Origin: Phocicoccus schoeneichii
GTDB taxonomy: Bacteria; Bacillota; Bacilli; Staphylococcales; Salinicoccaceae
Assembly (NCBI RefSeq): GCF_014635565.1
Contig: NZ_BMDB01000001.1
Coordinates: 620,001 to 684,000, forward strand
Length of the DNA: 64,000 bases
Direction: 5' to 3'
Shown: positions 38,777-48,783 of the stretch, piece after piece
Layout of the letters: every line of letters starts with the position of its first letter
How positions within the stretch are numbered: the first letter of the stretch is position 1
Program-made: the position numbers and the translations under genes
Notes under the pieces: model-generated
What the model was told of the DNA's origin: nothing
What the model saw: only the letters and a program-made list of their open reading frames with translations
Databases searched by the model: none

Positions 38777-40473
38777 GATTTCACCCCGATCATTTCATGA
38801 TTACCTCTGCCAGCTGGCACCATCGGATATACAAGATCCAGTTTCTGTACCCTAGCATCGATTAAAACAGGTCCATCATAATTAAATGCTTCTTCTAAAC
38901 ATTCTTTTACCTTGTTTTCATCTTTAACTCTCATACCTTTTATGCCAAATCCTTCAGCTAACTTCACAAAGTCTGGGTTGGCACTCAAAAGGGAGCTTGA
39001 GTATCTCTCGTCGTAAAATTTTTCCTGCCACTGTCTCACCATTCCAAGTGCTTCGTTATTTATGATAATAATTTTGATTGGAAGGTTCTTCTCCTTTATT
39101 GTGGCAAGTTCTTGCATGTTCATCTGGAATCCACCGTCACCATTAATTGAAACAACAACATCATTTTTAAATGCGAGTTGTGCCCCAATTGCTGAAGGTA
39201 CACCAAATCCCATTGTGCCAAGGCCACCACTTGTAACGAATCGTCTTGGCTTCTTAAACTTATAGAATTGTGCCGCCCACATCTGATGTTGACCAACGTC
39301 TGTCGTTATAATTGCATCGCCATTAGTAATTTCATAAATTTGTTCTAATAACCACTGAGGTGATATCAATTCTTCTCCTGTTTTATACCACAGTGGATAT
39401 TCTTTCTTTAGAGCCAGTACTTTATCTCTCCAGGCCCCTATACTATGAGTTTTAATGTGTGCTTTATTTAGTGATTCTAACGCTTCTTTTGCATCCGCAA
39501 CGATTGGAATATGTGTATGGATGTTTTTTCCAATCTCGGCTGGGTCAATATCGATATGTGACACAATTGCATTTGGTGCAAATGATCGGATTGCACCTGT
39601 TAAACGGTCATCGAATCGTGATCCAATATTGATAAGCAAATCTGCTTCATGTATTGCCAAATTTGCTGAATACGTGCCATGCATACCAGCCATTCCTAAG
39701 AACAACTCATGCTCTCCATCGAAAACGCCTAATCCATGTAACGTGGATACCACTGGTATTTGATACGTATCAATAAATTTTTTGAATTCTTTTTCAGCAC
39801 CAGACACTCCAAGTCCTGCACCAGTTAACACAACTGGTCGCTCTGAATTTCTTAATGCTTCTTTTAATTTATTGATTTGATTCATGTGTGGTATCACATT
39901 CGGTTGATATCCTGGTAAATCAATTTTGTCATCGTGTTGTTGTGTAATGATTGTCTCTTGAATATTCTTAGGAATATCAACAAGTACTGGACCCTTTCTT
40001 CCTGTTGTTGCAATGTGGAAGGCCGCCTTCACAATCTTTTTTATATCTCTTGCATCTTGTATTTGAAAGTTATGCTTTGTGATTGGAGTTGTAATCCCAA
40101 TGATATCTGCTTCCTGGAATGCATCTGTTCCAATCACTGCTTGAGCAACTTGTCCTGTAAAGATGACGATTGGTAAGCTGTCCATCATTGCATCCGTGAT
40201 TCCTGTAATTAAATTTGTTGCTCCCGGACCACTTGTTGCAAAGACGACTCCGGCTTTTCCGCTTACTCTTGCATATCCTTCTGCAGCATGAATCAATCCC
40301 TGTTCATGCCTACATAGTATATGTTCAAGTGATTCACCTGATCTATATAGTGCGTCGTATATTGGTAACACTGCACCTCCAGGATAACCAAAACAATATT
40401 CCACGTTTTCCTGAACAAGTGCTTCAATTAAGATATCCGCACCAGTTTTCAAATGGTTTGTTTGTGAATTCAT
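38764..40473 (-). CDS. ilvB: Acetolactate synthase large (catalytic) subunit IlvB
   Basis: ThDP-, FAD- and magnesium-dependent enzyme that condenses pyruvate with itself or 2-oxobutyrate, feeding all three branched-chain amino acids. It shows FGYPGGAVLPIYDAL, RHEQGLIHAAEGYARVSGK with the catalytic glutamate, TSGPGATNLITG, and the ThDP motif INGDGGFQMNMQELAT. The product has 569 residues. GGAGGAGG precedes the ATG. It is the first gene after the T-box leader. Confidence 0.97.
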
Positions 40474-40494
40474 CGTGTGCCTCCTCCAAAGTAA

Positions 40495-40760
40495 AAATAA
40501 AAAGACCTCTCTCCCCGACAGTTGAATGTCAATGGGGAGAAGAGGTCTTCACGGTACCACCCAAAATTTGCGTTCTTAAACTAAACGCCTCACTACGTAT
40601 GTAGTTCACATGTAACGGTGTGTGCCGCAAACTCTTACTCTAATTTCAGAAGCTGAACTCTGGGTGAGAATGCTACTCACGTAATTCAAGCTTTCACCAT
40701 CCGCTTGATCTCTTTGAAATACGTTATAGTAGCATGTTGTCCCTTCAATGTGTATTTTTA
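40495..40760 (-). ncRNA. T-box riboswitch leader of the ilvB operon
   Basis: On the minus strand the leader has the T-box core GGGTGGTACCGTGAA (around 40547-40562). A strong terminator follows, with stem AAGACCTCT plus CTCCCC and complement at 40502-40549 and then T-rich sequence. A base-paired stem I is formed by GCTACT and AGTAGC. The core sequence can pair in the alternative antiterminator. The specifier region reads GAATTACG, which contains AUU (Ile) or UUA (Leu). I favour AUU, but cannot decide. Uncharged cognate tRNA should allow readthrough into ilvB. The 417-base gap between ilvD and ilvB is filled by this leader and its promoter. Confidence 0.92.
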
Positions 40761-40773
40761 TAATTGTTATTTA

Positions 40774-40788
40774 AATTTTCAGAAAATT
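40774..40788. promoter_or_regulatory. Perfect CodY box in the ilvB leader
   Basis: AATTTTCAGAAAATT matches the CodY consensus AATTTTCWGAAAATT at all 15 positions. It lies just downstream of the predicted transcription start. CodY represses branched-chain synthesis when isoleucine, leucine, valine and GTP are plentiful. A weaker box (11 of 15) lies upstream of the promoter at 40844-40858. Confidence 0.88.
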
Positions 40789-40802
40789 CAATGTTGAAAC
40801 TA

Positions 40803-40831
40803 ATAATATAGTGTTCCAAACAAAAACGCAA
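40803..40831 (-). promoter_or_regulatory. Promoter of the ilvB-ilvN-ilvC-leuABCD-ilvA operon
   Basis: On the minus strand TTGCGT and TATTAT are separated by 17 bases, placing transcription start near 40796 directly before the T-box leader. One strong and one weak CodY-like box flank it. Confidence 0.75.
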
Positions 40832-40890
40832 GTGTTTTTCATGAATTTTCTAAATTCTTTTAATTTTAAGTTAATTTATTTTACAAAGGC

Positions 40891-42591
40891 TTATAAATCA
40901 TCCCTGTTATAGAAATCTGTAACTGCACCTTTCGATGAGTTAGACACAATATGTGCATATTTTCCGAGTACACCCTTATTGTATAACGGAGGTAAAACTA
41001 ATCTTTCTTTACGAGCTTTGTATTCTTCTTCACTAATCTTGAACGAGAGTTCTTTTGTATCTTGATCGATTGTAACTTCATCTCCAGTTTCCACAAGTGC
41101 GATTGGTCCACCATCTTGGGCTTCAGGTGCAACGTGTCCAATTACAAGTCCATGTGTACCTCCTGAGAAACGTCCGTCTGTAACGAGTGCAATATCCTCG
41201 CCGAGACCTTTCCCAACAATAATTGATGATAAAGACAGCATCTCTGGCATCCCTGGTCCGCCTTTAGGACCAACGTAGCGAACGATAACAACGTCGCCCT
41301 TTTCAACTTCGTTATTCATTACCGCTTCAGTCGCTGCTTCTTCAGTATTAAATACTTTTGCAGGACCAACATGTCTTCGTACTTTTACGCCTGATACTTT
41401 CGCAACAGCACCAAGTGGTGCTAGGTTACCTGTTAATACTATAAGCGGTCCATCTTTACGTTTAGGATTTTCCAGCGGCATGATAACATCTTGTCCTTCT
41501 TTTAGATGTTCAATTTCTTCTAGGTTTTCTGCAACTGTCTTACCAGTACATGTAATACAATCTCCATGAATTAAACCATTTTCATAAAGATATTTAATAA
41601 CACCTTGGACACCTCCAACCTCAAATAAATCTTGGAAAACATATTTACCTGAAGGTTTTAAGTCAGCTAAATGTGGGACTTTTTCTTGCATTCTATTGAA
41701 GTCAGAAATGTCTAGTTCCACTTCAGCAGCATGTGCAATCGCGAGTAAATGCAGAATCGCGTTAGTAGAGCCACCAAGTGCATAGACAACTGTAATCGCA
41801 TTTTCAAAAGCTTTTTTCGTCATGATATCTCTTGGATAAATACCGAGTTCTAACATGTTCAATATCGCTTTACCTGCTTCGTAAACGTCTTTTTCTTTAT
41901 TTTTCGTAGCTGCAGGGTTAGATGCAGATCCAGGCAATGACATCCCCATCGCTTCAAGCGCAGATGCCATTGTGTTTGCAGTGTACATACCTCCACATCC
42001 ACCTGGTCCTGGACAGCCATTACATTCAATTGCGTTTAATTCTTGGTCTGTGAGGTCGCCATTGTTCCATTTACCGACACCTTCGAACACACTTACTAAG
42101 TCAATATCTTTACCATTAAGTTTTCCTGGCGCAATTGTTCCACCATACACAAATATTGAAGGTACATTCATATTCGCCATCGCAATTGCTGCGCCAGGCA
42201 TATTTTTATCACATCCGCCGATTGCAATTAATGCGTCTAAGTTTTGACCACCGACGACTGTTTCTAATGAATCCGCGATGATATCTCTTGAAGGTAAGCT
42301 AAATCTCATTCCTGGTGTACCCATCGCAATTCCATCAGCAACCGTGATCGTATTGAACTGAATTGGTACTCCACCTGCTTCACTGATACCTTCTTTTGCA
42401 AATTGGGCAAGATCATTTAAGTGAATATTACAAGGTGTTGTCTCTGCCCAGTTTGCAGCAACGCCAATTTGTGGTTTTTCAAAACTTTCGTCAGTAAAAC
42501 CGACTGCACGAAGCATCGCTCTATTTGGTGCTTTAATATTACTTTCTGTATAGACATGACTCTTTATTCTAAGATCTTTTTTCTCTACCAA
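40891..42591 (-). CDS. ilvD: Dihydroxy-acid dehydratase IlvD
   Basis: Iron-sulfur dehydratase that makes 2-oxoisovalerate and 2-oxo-3-methylvalerate. Cluster and active-site motifs are [38 protein letters not shown] and [19 protein letters not shown]. The product has 566 residues, normal. It lies 17 bases after the BASS-family transporter and is separated from ilvB by the T-box region, so it is transcribed as a unit with the transporter and may also read through into the leader. Confidence 0.97.
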   Translation of the reverse strand: MVEKKDLRIKSHVYTESNIKAPNRAMLRAVGFTDESFEKPQIGVAANWAETTPCNIHLNDLAQFAKEGISEAGGVPIQFNTITVADGIAMGTPGMRFSLPSRDIIADSLETVVGGQNLDALIAIGGCDKNMPGAAIAMANMNVPSIFVYGGTIAPGKLNGKDIDLVSVFEGVGKWNNGDLTDQELNAIECNGCPGPGGCGGMYTANTMASALEAMGMSLPGSASNPAATKNKEKDVYEAGKAILNMLELGIYPRDIMTKKAFENAITVVYALGGSTNAILHLLAIAHAAEVELDISDFNRMQEKVPHLADLKPSGKYVFQDLFEVGGVQGVIKYLYENGLIHGDCITCTGKTVAENLEEIEHLKEGQDVIMPLENPKRKDGPLIVLTGNLAPLGAVAKVSGVKVRRHVGPAKVFNTEEAATEAVMNNEVEKGDVVIVRYVGPKGGPGMPEMLSLSSIIVGKGLGEDIALVTDGRFSGGTHGLVIGHVAPEAQDGGPIALVETGDEVTIDQDTKELSFKISEEEYKARKERLVLPPLYNKGVLGKYAHIVSNSSKGAVTDFYNRDDL

Positions 42592-42608
42592 GTTTAAACA
42601 CTCCTATA

Positions 42609-43583
42609 TTAAATTTCAGTTTCTAATGTATAAACTTTAGATTTTTTCTTGTTTTTATCTTCACTCATTTTGCTGTAGAAATTTGCAACAATACTACCTG
42701 AGAAGTTATGCCATATGCTAAAAATAGCACCTGGCACAGCGGCAATCGGGTCAAAATGTGTTGTAGCAAGCGCTGCAGCAAGACCAGAGTTTTGCATACC
42801 CACTTCGATGGATGTCGTCTTTTTATCTGCAAGATTGAATTTAAACAACTTACCAATAAAATAACCAAGCACATATCCAAGTACGTTATGTAATACAACG
42901 ACAATTAAAATGAGTAATCCTGATTTAATAATGTTTTCTGTGTTGTTCGCAACAACTGCTGTTAATACACCGATAATCCCTACTACAGAAATGAGTGGCA
43001 GTAAACCAACTGCTTTTTGTGTCGTAGTCTCAAAGAAGTATTGAACAGCAAAACCTAGGATAATAGGAATTAAAACAATTTTTACAATCGATAAAAACAG
43101 ACTGTTAAATGAAACAGGTAAGTATGCTCCTGCAAGCCATAAAGTTAATGCTGGTGTTACGATTGGTGCAAGAAGCGTTGTTACTGAAGTAGCAGTAACA
43201 GATAAAGCCACGTTCCCTCTCGCAAGATATGTGATTACGTTCGAAGAAGTCCCTCCTGGACAACATCCAACTAAGATAACTCCAATCGCAATTTCCTTAG
43301 GTAAGTTAAATAGAAAAACGAGAGAAACTGCAATGATTGGCATCGCGACAAACTGCGCGACAGCCACAACTAAAATTTTAAACGGAGCCTTCAACACATT
43401 TTTAAAATCTTGTGTTGTAAGTGTTAGTCCCATTCCAAACATGATAATCATGAGTAACGGGTTAATATAAGGTGCGATCCAAGAAAAAAGATTTGGAATC
43501 ATAAAAGCAAGTACTGCAAAGATAAGCACCCAGATGGCAAATGTTTTACCAATAAATGTACTAAATCGAGTCAATGATTTCAT
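42609..43583 (-). CDS. BASS-family (bile acid:sodium symporter-like) transporter
   Basis: Polytopic membrane protein of 324 residues with about nine or ten hydrophobic segments. Family motifs include LMIIMFGMGLTLTTQDF, the sodium-binding GCCPGGTSSNVITYLARGN, and EVGMQNSGLAAALATTHF. Bacterial members move bile acids, pantoate (PanS) or other organic anions, while plant BASS2 carries pyruvate. Coupling to ilvD and a CodY-like site suggest an acidic metabolite linked to branched-chain or pantothenate metabolism, but this is inference. The chosen ATG has TTGGAGGAA upstream; 22 earlier in-frame codons lack one. Confidence 0.9.
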   Translation of the reverse strand: MKSLTRFSTFIGKTFAIWVLIFAVLAFMIPNLFSWIAPYINPLLMIIMFGMGLTLTTQDFKNVLKAPFKILVVAVAQFVAMPIIAVSLVFLFNLPKEIAIGVILVGCCPGGTSSNVITYLARGNVALSVTATSVTTLLAPIVTPALTLWLAGAYLPVSFNSLFLSIVKIVLIPIILGFAVQYFFETTTQKAVGLLPLISVVGIIGVLTAVVANNTENIIKSGLLILIVVVLHNVLGYVLGYFIGKLFKFNLADKKTTSIEVGMQNSGLAAALATTHFDPIAAVPGAIFSIWHNFSGSIVANFYSKMSEDKNKKKSKVYTLETEI

Positions 43584-43615
43584 TGTGTGTTCCTCCAAAA
43601 ATGTAATACATGTAA

Positions 43616-43630
43616 TGTTATCAGAAAATT
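43616..43630. promoter_or_regulatory. CodY-like box upstream of the BASS transporter-ilvD unit
   Basis: TGTTATCAGAAAATT matches 12 of 15 positions of the CodY consensus, including a complete right half-site. It lies 33 to 47 bases upstream of the transporter start codon. A TATATT on the minus strand next to it may be the -10 element. Confidence 0.6.
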
Positions 43631-43717
43631 CAAAATATAAAAAGAGCATTTTACTAAAATATCAGATAATTCCGAATAAATACGTTTTCATTTGATGGTT
43701 TTAGACTATTTTGGAAC

Positions 43718-43750
43718 AAAAAATAGGATGACGGTGTCGTCATCCTATTT
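43718..43750 (-). terminator. Terminator after the DUF4064 gene
   Basis: Perfect 13-base stem with arm AAATAGGATGACG and a four-base loop, followed by T-rich sequence on the minus strand. Confidence 0.87.
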
Positions 43751-43755
43751 CTATA

Positions 43756-44595
43756 TTATAAATCGTCGTTATTGCGGCGATCTACATTTTCTCTTCTTGT
43801 ACGTGCTGCGTCTTCTGTATCGTAATTGTATTCTTCATCAGTTACAGGATAGTCTACATCTTGTGATTTAAGGTTTTCATCAACTGCACTAAATTGACGT
43901 GTTTTTTCTAAATCATCATAACCGTCACGTTCGTCTTGAATTCTGTTTAATTCTCTTTGATTATGAGATTCGATGTCACGCTCATATTGAGATTCATTTC
44001 TATTTCTAATTCGATTCAGTTCTTCTTGGTTGTGATCTTCAACGTCTCGTTCAAAATCGTCACGATTCTGTTTGATTGAACGGTCGTTTCTGTCATAATT
44101 ATCTCTCGCATAATCTGGTCTTCTGTTGATATACTCATTCGTTGCGCCTTGAGTAATCACTTTATCTTTTCGAGCAAATAATAGAATTGCCGCAATCACG
44201 AACATCAGTGAAGAGAATAAAGTAATTACAAATGGAGCAATAATAATAGCAGCGATTAGTAATAAAATACCTGCTAAAATACGTTTTCTCATTTTAATTA
44301 AACCAAAGAATGCAATGATTAATGGAATTAATAAAATGACTGCAGCTAACCAAAAGTTTTGAGTGGTAACTTCAATAACCTGCATGAGCTCATCTACTGT
44401 TAGGTCAGTTCCTTGAACTGCATCTTGTGCGTTCATACGAATCGACTCCATGAATTGTGGATCTCTCGCAGTGAATAATGAGAAGAATGCAAGATACGCT
44501 GTTAATGCGAGTAGCGCAATCCACCCAATCCACCCGAATATTTTTTCAGGAACACGGCTGACTGGTTGCACAACCTGTGTGTATTCTTTAACCAT
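43756..44595 (-). CDS. DUF4064-type membrane protein with repetitive charged tail
   Basis: Protein of 279 residues of unknown function. Membrane segments lie at about residues 19-43, 82-101 and 109-143; the region resembles DUF4064. The C-terminal 130 residues are hydrophilic and rich in Asp, Asn, Arg and Glu. They contain two tandem copies of a 23-residue unit, seen as FERDVEDHNQEELNRI and YERDIESHNQRELNRI. The ATG after GGAGG was chosen; the frame is open 23 codons upstream into the gap after potD. Staphylococci carry a similar gene next to potD. Confidence 0.8.
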   Translation of the reverse strand: MVKEYTQVVQPVSRVPEKIFGWIGWIALLALTAYLAFFSLFTARDPQFMESIRMNAQDAVQGTDLTVDELMQVIEVTTQNFWLAAVILLIPLIIAFFGLIKMRKRILAGILLLIAAIIIAPFVITLFSSLMFVIAAILLFARKDKVITQGATNEYINRRPDYARDNYDRNDRSIKQNRDDFERDVEDHNQEELNRIRNRNESQYERDIESHNQRELNRIQDERDGYDDLEKTRQFSAVDENLKSQDVDYPVTDEEYNYDTEDAARTRRENVDRRNNDDL

Positions 44596-44663
44596 ATTAA
44601 TTACCTCCGAAGTAAGTTTCTGTTCTATAATTGTTTTTACCCTGAAATCTATAGTGAAAAACA

Positions 44664-45731
44664 CTAATCTAGTGACATTTTAAATTCTAATAGTAATTCA
44701 TTGTAGTATTCTGTCCACTTTGGACCTAAATCTCGGTAAACCTCAAGCGTGGCCATCGTTTCTTTATCCGGATAAAATTCCTTAGCACTTTTTACTTCTT
44801 CATCTAACGCTTCAAAAGCAGCCTTATTAGGAGTGGCATAGCCCACCCAATCTGTATTTTGTAATGCAACATCTTTTTCTAATAGGAAGTTGATAAACTG
44901 ATGAGCACCATCAATATTTTTAGCAGATTTTGGAATTGCCATTGTATCAAACCAAAGGTTTGTGCCCTCTTCAGGAATCACGTACTGTAACTCTTCATTC
45001 TCATACATGATATCCATCGCCATTCCGCTCCATACAACAGCAGCTTTCGCTTCATTTTCTCTCATCATAGAAGAAATTTCATCACCAACGATACCACGAA
45101 CATTCGGTGAAAGCGATTCTAGTTTTCTTTCAGCTTGTTTGAGTTCATATTTGTCTATTGAGTTTAAAGAATACCCTTCACTATTCAGTGCAAACCCAAT
45201 CGTTTCTCGTGCACCATCAATTAGGAGAACATTGTTTACAAGTGTCTCATCATAAAGACTTTCCCATGAACTAAAGTCAATGCCTTGAGTTGTTTCTGGA
45301 TTATAGAGAATACCTACAGTCCCAAAGAAGTATGGAAGAGAATATTCATTTCCTGGATCAAATGGAAGGTCTAAGAATGACTCATCTATGTTTTTGATAT
45401 TCGGTATCTTGCTATGATCAATCGGAATTAGTAATCCCTCTTTTTTCATCTTTTCAACAGTATATTCACTCGGGAATACGACATCATAGCGTTGCTTTTG
45501 TTTGATTTTTACAAGCATCGCTTCATTAGAATCATATGTCTCATAAACGACACGAATTCCTGTCTCTTCAGTAAATTGCTTGATTAGTTCAGGGTCAATA
45601 TACTCGCCCCAGTTGTAAACATATAACACATCTTTCTCGGCATTTGACGAATGATTCAATAGTTTCGTACCAAATAAAAAGAGTCCGCCAACAACTAAGC
45701 TTGTTGCAATTAATGAAATTAAAAATCTCAT
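44664..45731 (-). CDS. potD: Spermidine/putrescine-binding protein PotD
   Basis: Extracellular solute-binding protein of the polyamine ABC transporter. The N-terminal hydrophobic segment (about residues 1-22) acts as signal or anchor; there is no lipobox cysteine. The mature part begins VLYVYNWGEYIDPELIKQF, which is the classic PotD/PotF start, and includes YDVVFPSEYTVEKMKKEGLL and YSLPYFFGTVGILYNP. The product has 355 residues. It overlaps the potC stop by four bases at the end of potABCD. Confidence 0.95.
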   Translation of the reverse strand: MRFLISLIATSLVVGGLFLFGTKLLNHSSNAEKDVLYVYNWGEYIDPELIKQFTEETGIRVVYETYDSNEAMLVKIKQKQRYDVVFPSEYTVEKMKKEGLLIPIDHSKIPNIKNIDESFLDLPFDPGNEYSLPYFFGTVGILYNPETTQGIDFSSWESLYDETLVNNVLLIDGARETIGFALNSEGYSLNSIDKYELKQAERKLESLSPNVRGIVGDEISSMMRENEAKAAVVWSGMAMDIMYENEELQYVIPEEGTNLWFDTMAIPKSAKNIDGAHQFINFLLEKDVALQNTDWVGYATPNKAAFEALDEEVKSAKEFYPDKETMATLEVYRDLGPKWTEYYNELLLEFKMSLD

Positions 45732-46513
45732 GTCGTCTTACCTCTCTTTATATTTTTGTCCGATACAAAGTAGTAAATGATTGCGATGATTAAAACAACG
45801 ACAAATATCACAGTTGATATCGCGTTGATTTCGAGTGTAATTCCTCGTCTTGCCATTGCATAAATTTCTACCGATAATGTGCTAAATCCGTTACCAGTCA
45901 CAAAGAATGTCACTGCAAAGTCATCAAGAGAATACGTAAGTGCCATTAAGAATCCAGCAAATATACCTGGCTTTATATTCGGTATTAAGACTTTTGTTAA
46001 GACATCCCATGCACTTGCTCCTAAATCTTGTGCTGCAAGTACCAAATTGTTATTTTGCTGATAAAGACTCGGTAAAATCATGAGTACAACAATTGGGACA
46101 CTAAATGCAACATGCGCTAGAATGACGCTAACACTACCTAATGTAATTCCAAATAACGAGAATAGAATTAACAGTGATGCGCCGATGATCACGTCAGGTG
46201 ACACTATTAATACGTTATTTAAAGTTAATAACGTATTTTTCACATACCTTTGTCTAATAAAGTAAAGAAACAATGCGCCAAACAAACCAATCACAGTAGA
46301 AATGCCACTTGAAATAAGTGCTACTGCTATAGTATTCATTAAGACTGTCATGAGCGCTTTATTTTCGATTACACTCTTATAGTAATCTAATGTGAAACCG
46401 TCAAAGTTCGACATTGTTCCACCTGCATTGAACGAATAGAACGCGAGATAGAGAATTGGGAAGTACAAGAAAATAATCATCAGTGTTAAAAAACTTTTGC
46501 TTAATGTGTTCAT
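45728..46513 (-). CDS. potC: Spermidine/putrescine ABC transporter permease PotC
   Basis: Inner-membrane permease of 261 residues with six predicted membrane segments. The binding-protein-dependent transport motif is AAQDLGASAWDVLTKVLIPN (the EAA loop that contacts PotA). The ATG was chosen because GGAGAG lies eight bases upstream, inside the potB stop region; the frame opens three codons earlier at GTG. It acts with PotB as the translocation channel. Confidence 0.95.
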   Translation of the reverse strand: MNTLSKSFLTLMIIFLYFPILYLAFYSFNAGGTMSNFDGFTLDYYKSVIENKALMTVLMNTIAVALISSGISTVIGLFGALFLYFIRQRYVKNTLLTLNNVLIVSPDVIIGASLLILFSLFGITLGSVSVILAHVAFSVPIVVLMILPSLYQQNNNLVLAAQDLGASAWDVLTKVLIPNIKPGIFAGFLMALTYSLDDFAVTFFVTGNGFSTLSVEIYAMARRGITLEINAISTVIFVVVLIIAIIYYFVSDKNIKRGKTT

Positions 46514-46514
46514 C

Positions 46515-47303
46515 TTATACACTCTCCTTCTTCGTTCTCGTGGCTAGCATGACGAATACCATGAAGAGTATAAGGAAAACGCCAACCGTCGATCCCATGC
46601 CCCAGTTTTCATTTATTAAGAACTGTTGCTCAATCGCAGTTCCAAGTGTCACAACCTTGTTTCCTGCTACAAGTCTTGAGAGCATAAATAAACTAAGTGC
46701 TGGAATAAACGTGATTTGAATTCCTGACTTTACACCTTCTAAAGATAAAGGAAAGATCACCCTTGTGAGTGTTTCCCATTTTGAAGCACCAAGGTCATAA
46801 GATGCCGAAATGAGGTTCTTGTTGATCCCGTTTATAGAGTTAAAAATTGGGAGCACCATAAATGGAATAAAAATATAAACTGCAACAGTTATGAATGCAA
46901 AATCACTAAACAGTAACTGAATTTGTGTAAGTCCAATTGTTTCAAAAATAGTGTTTACGACACCATTAATACCTAGAATTCCGATAAATGCATACGTCTT
47001 TAGTAAGATATTAATCCAAGTAGGAATAATAATGATTAGTAACCAAAACGTTTTGTGTTTTAATCTTGAAATAACGAGTGCTAATGGATAACTAATAAGT
47101 AAAGTAATCACTGTAATTAAAAAGGCATACCAAAACGAATTTAAAGTCATTTTTAAGTAGTTACTACTTAAAAATTCTGCATAGTTTTGTAACGTTAGAT
47201 TGCCACTCATGTCATTGAAAGAGTAATAAATCATAAACGAAATCGGAAGTATCACAAATACGACCATCCATAATAAATACGGAATTGCTAATACTCTTTT
47301 CAT
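46515..47303 (-). CDS. potB: Spermidine/putrescine ABC transporter permease PotB
   Basis: Membrane permease of 262 residues with six hydrophobic segments. It shows the N-terminal YLLWMVVFVILPISFMIYYS and the cytoplasmic EAA loop SYDLGASKWETLTRVIFPLS. It is the first permease gene after potA, sharing one base with it, and pairs with PotC. Confidence 0.95.
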   Translation of the reverse strand: MKRVLAIPYLLWMVVFVILPISFMIYYSFNDMSGNLTLQNYAEFLSSNYLKMTLNSFWYAFLITVITLLISYPLALVISRLKHKTFWLLIIIIPTWINILLKTYAFIGILGINGVVNTIFETIGLTQIQLLFSDFAFITVAVYIFIPFMVLPIFNSINGINKNLISASYDLGASKWETLTRVIFPLSLEGVKSGIQITFIPALSLFMLSRLVAGNKVVTLGTAIEQQFLINENWGMGSTVGVFLILFMVFVMLATRTKKESV

Positions 47304-48388
47304 TATAGAATACCTTCATATGATTCTAATCGTTCGTTAAATTCTTCTTCTTTTTCACCTGGAACCATGATATGCATGTTTTCTTTATCAAAATAAATGC
47401 TGACCTTTTTACCTTCTTCACTTCTTTGTGTCGTATGAATCACCCATTCATAACCATCTTCATCAAGGACACAAATTTCATAATGAACCCCTCTGAAAAG
47501 AATTGAGTCCACAGTAACATTTAAATGTCCTTCGCCTGCAGGTTTTAGAATGATGTCTTCAGGACGTACCATTACTTCGACTGGTGTACCACGTTTTACA
47601 CCACCATCGACACATTCATACGCGCGACCATAAATCGACACTTTACCATCTTCAAGCATTTCACCTTCGACGATATTGGATTCACCAATAAAATCTGCAA
47701 CATATCTATTTAACGGTTCATCATAAATATCTTTCGGACTACCTGCTTGTACAATATGTCCTCTATCCATGACTAAAATTTCATCACTTAATGCGAGTGC
47801 TTCTTCCTGGTCATGTGTGACAAAGATAAAAGTAATGCCTAATTTTTGTTGGAGTTCTTTTAATTCATACTGCATTTCCACTCGTAAGTTATGGTCTAAT
47901 GCAGACAATGATTCATCTAGGAGAAGAATGTCAGGTTCGTTTACAATTGCACGGGCAATCGCCACTCTCTGTTTCTGTCCACCAGATAAGCTCTCAATAT
48001 CTCGTTCTTTAAAATCTGTTAAGTTAGTAAAACGAAGTGCTTCTTTGATGCGCTCATCTCGTTCACTCTTAGAGACCTTCTTAATTTTTAAACCAAATGC
48101 GACATTTTCATATACATTTAAATGTGGAAAGAGTGCATAATCTTGGAAAACTGTATTCACTTGTCTCTTGTTTGCAGGAATGTCATTCATTTTTTTATCC
48201 CCAAAATAAAGGTCTCCAGAAGTTGGATTAACAAATCCCCCAATGATCTTTAATAATGTTGTTTTACCGCATCCAGATGGACCTAAGATTGTGTAAAATT
48301 TGCCTTCAGAAAAAGTAAAATCGATATTTTTTAATATATGTGCATCATCAAAATATTGGTGAATATTCTGTAAACGTATCTCTGTCAT
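47303..48388 (-). CDS. potA: Spermidine/putrescine ABC transporter ATPase PotA
   Basis: Cytoplasmic ATPase of 361 residues. It has Walker [14 protein letters not shown], the signature [15 protein letters not shown], Walker [14 protein letters not shown] and the switch histidine in [16 protein letters not shown]-terminal TOBE-like domain of about 120 residues follows, typical of the PotA/MalK class. It heads the potABCD operon; a promoter with TATAAT precedes it. Confidence 0.96.
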   Translation of the reverse strand: MTEIRLQNIHQYFDDAHILKNIDFTFSEGKFYTILGPSGCGKTTLLKIIGGFVNPTSGDLYFGDKKMNDIPANKRQVNTVFQDYALFPHLNVYENVAFGLKIKKVSKSERDERIKEALRFTNLTDFKERDIESLSGGQKQRVAIARAIVNEPDILLLDESLSALDHNLRVEMQYELKELQQKLGITFIFVTHDQEEALALSDEILVMDRGHIVQAGSPKDIYDEPLNRYVADFIGESNIVEGEMLEDGKVSIYGRAYECVDGGVKRGTPVEVMVRPEDIILKPAGEGHLNVTVDSILFRGVHYEICVLDEDGYEWVIHTTQRSEEGKKVSIYFDKENMHIMVPGEKEEEFNERLESYEGIL

Positions 48389-48416
48389 TTTCTCCTCCTA
48401 ATCTTTAATTCAATTA

Positions 48417-48445
48417 ATTATATTTTTTTTGCTCGCATTTAACAA
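48417..48445 (-). promoter_or_regulatory. Promoter of potABCD
   Basis: On the minus strand TTGTTA and a perfect TATAAT are separated by 17 bases. The -10 element lies about 28 bases before the potA start codon. Confidence 0.72.
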
Positions 48446-48453
48446 TACATTTT

Positions 48454-48729
48454 TTAAACTTTTAAAATGTCTTCTGGACGACTTATCTTTAACTGTTTAA
48501 CTAACGTAAACGGTTCTAAACTAGAAACAGATTTAAACTCTCTAAATATTGTTTTCTCTTCTGCTTTTGAAGGAACAATATCTTTAAAATTGTTGTATGC
48601 ATCATTCAAATCTGCTGCTTTTATCCCATTTTCATATCCTGCTTCAATACATTGAAAAAATTCTACCACTGTAATCATTTCTTCTGTACTCCAGTCTAAA
48701 TCTAGCGGATAACTATATGATTTCTCCAT
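48454..48729 (-). CDS. yktA: UPF0223 family protein YktA
   Basis: Small cytoplasmic, helical, acidic protein of 91 residues. SYPLDLDWSTEEMITVVEFF is the family N-terminus, and YNNFKDIVPSKAEEKTIFRE and CIEAGYENGIKA also match UPF0223. The function is unknown. It lies between the pdhD terminator and the potA promoter, as in other Bacilli, where it is found near pdhD. Confidence 0.9.
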   Translation of the reverse strand: MEKSYSYPLDLDWSTEEMITVVEFFQCIEAGYENGIKAADLNDAYNNFKDIVPSKAEEKTIFREFKSVSSLEPFTLVKQLKISRPEDILKV

Positions 48730-48750
48730 TTTTTATCTCCTTTCGGTTAT

Positions 48751-48775
48751 AAAAAAAGCGTCCCTAAGGACGCTT
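48751..48775 (-). terminator. Terminator after pdhD
   Basis: Stem AAGCGTCC and its complement with a short loop, followed on the minus strand by seven T. It closes the pdhABCD operon. Confidence 0.85.
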
Positions 48776-48783
48776 ATTAAAAA

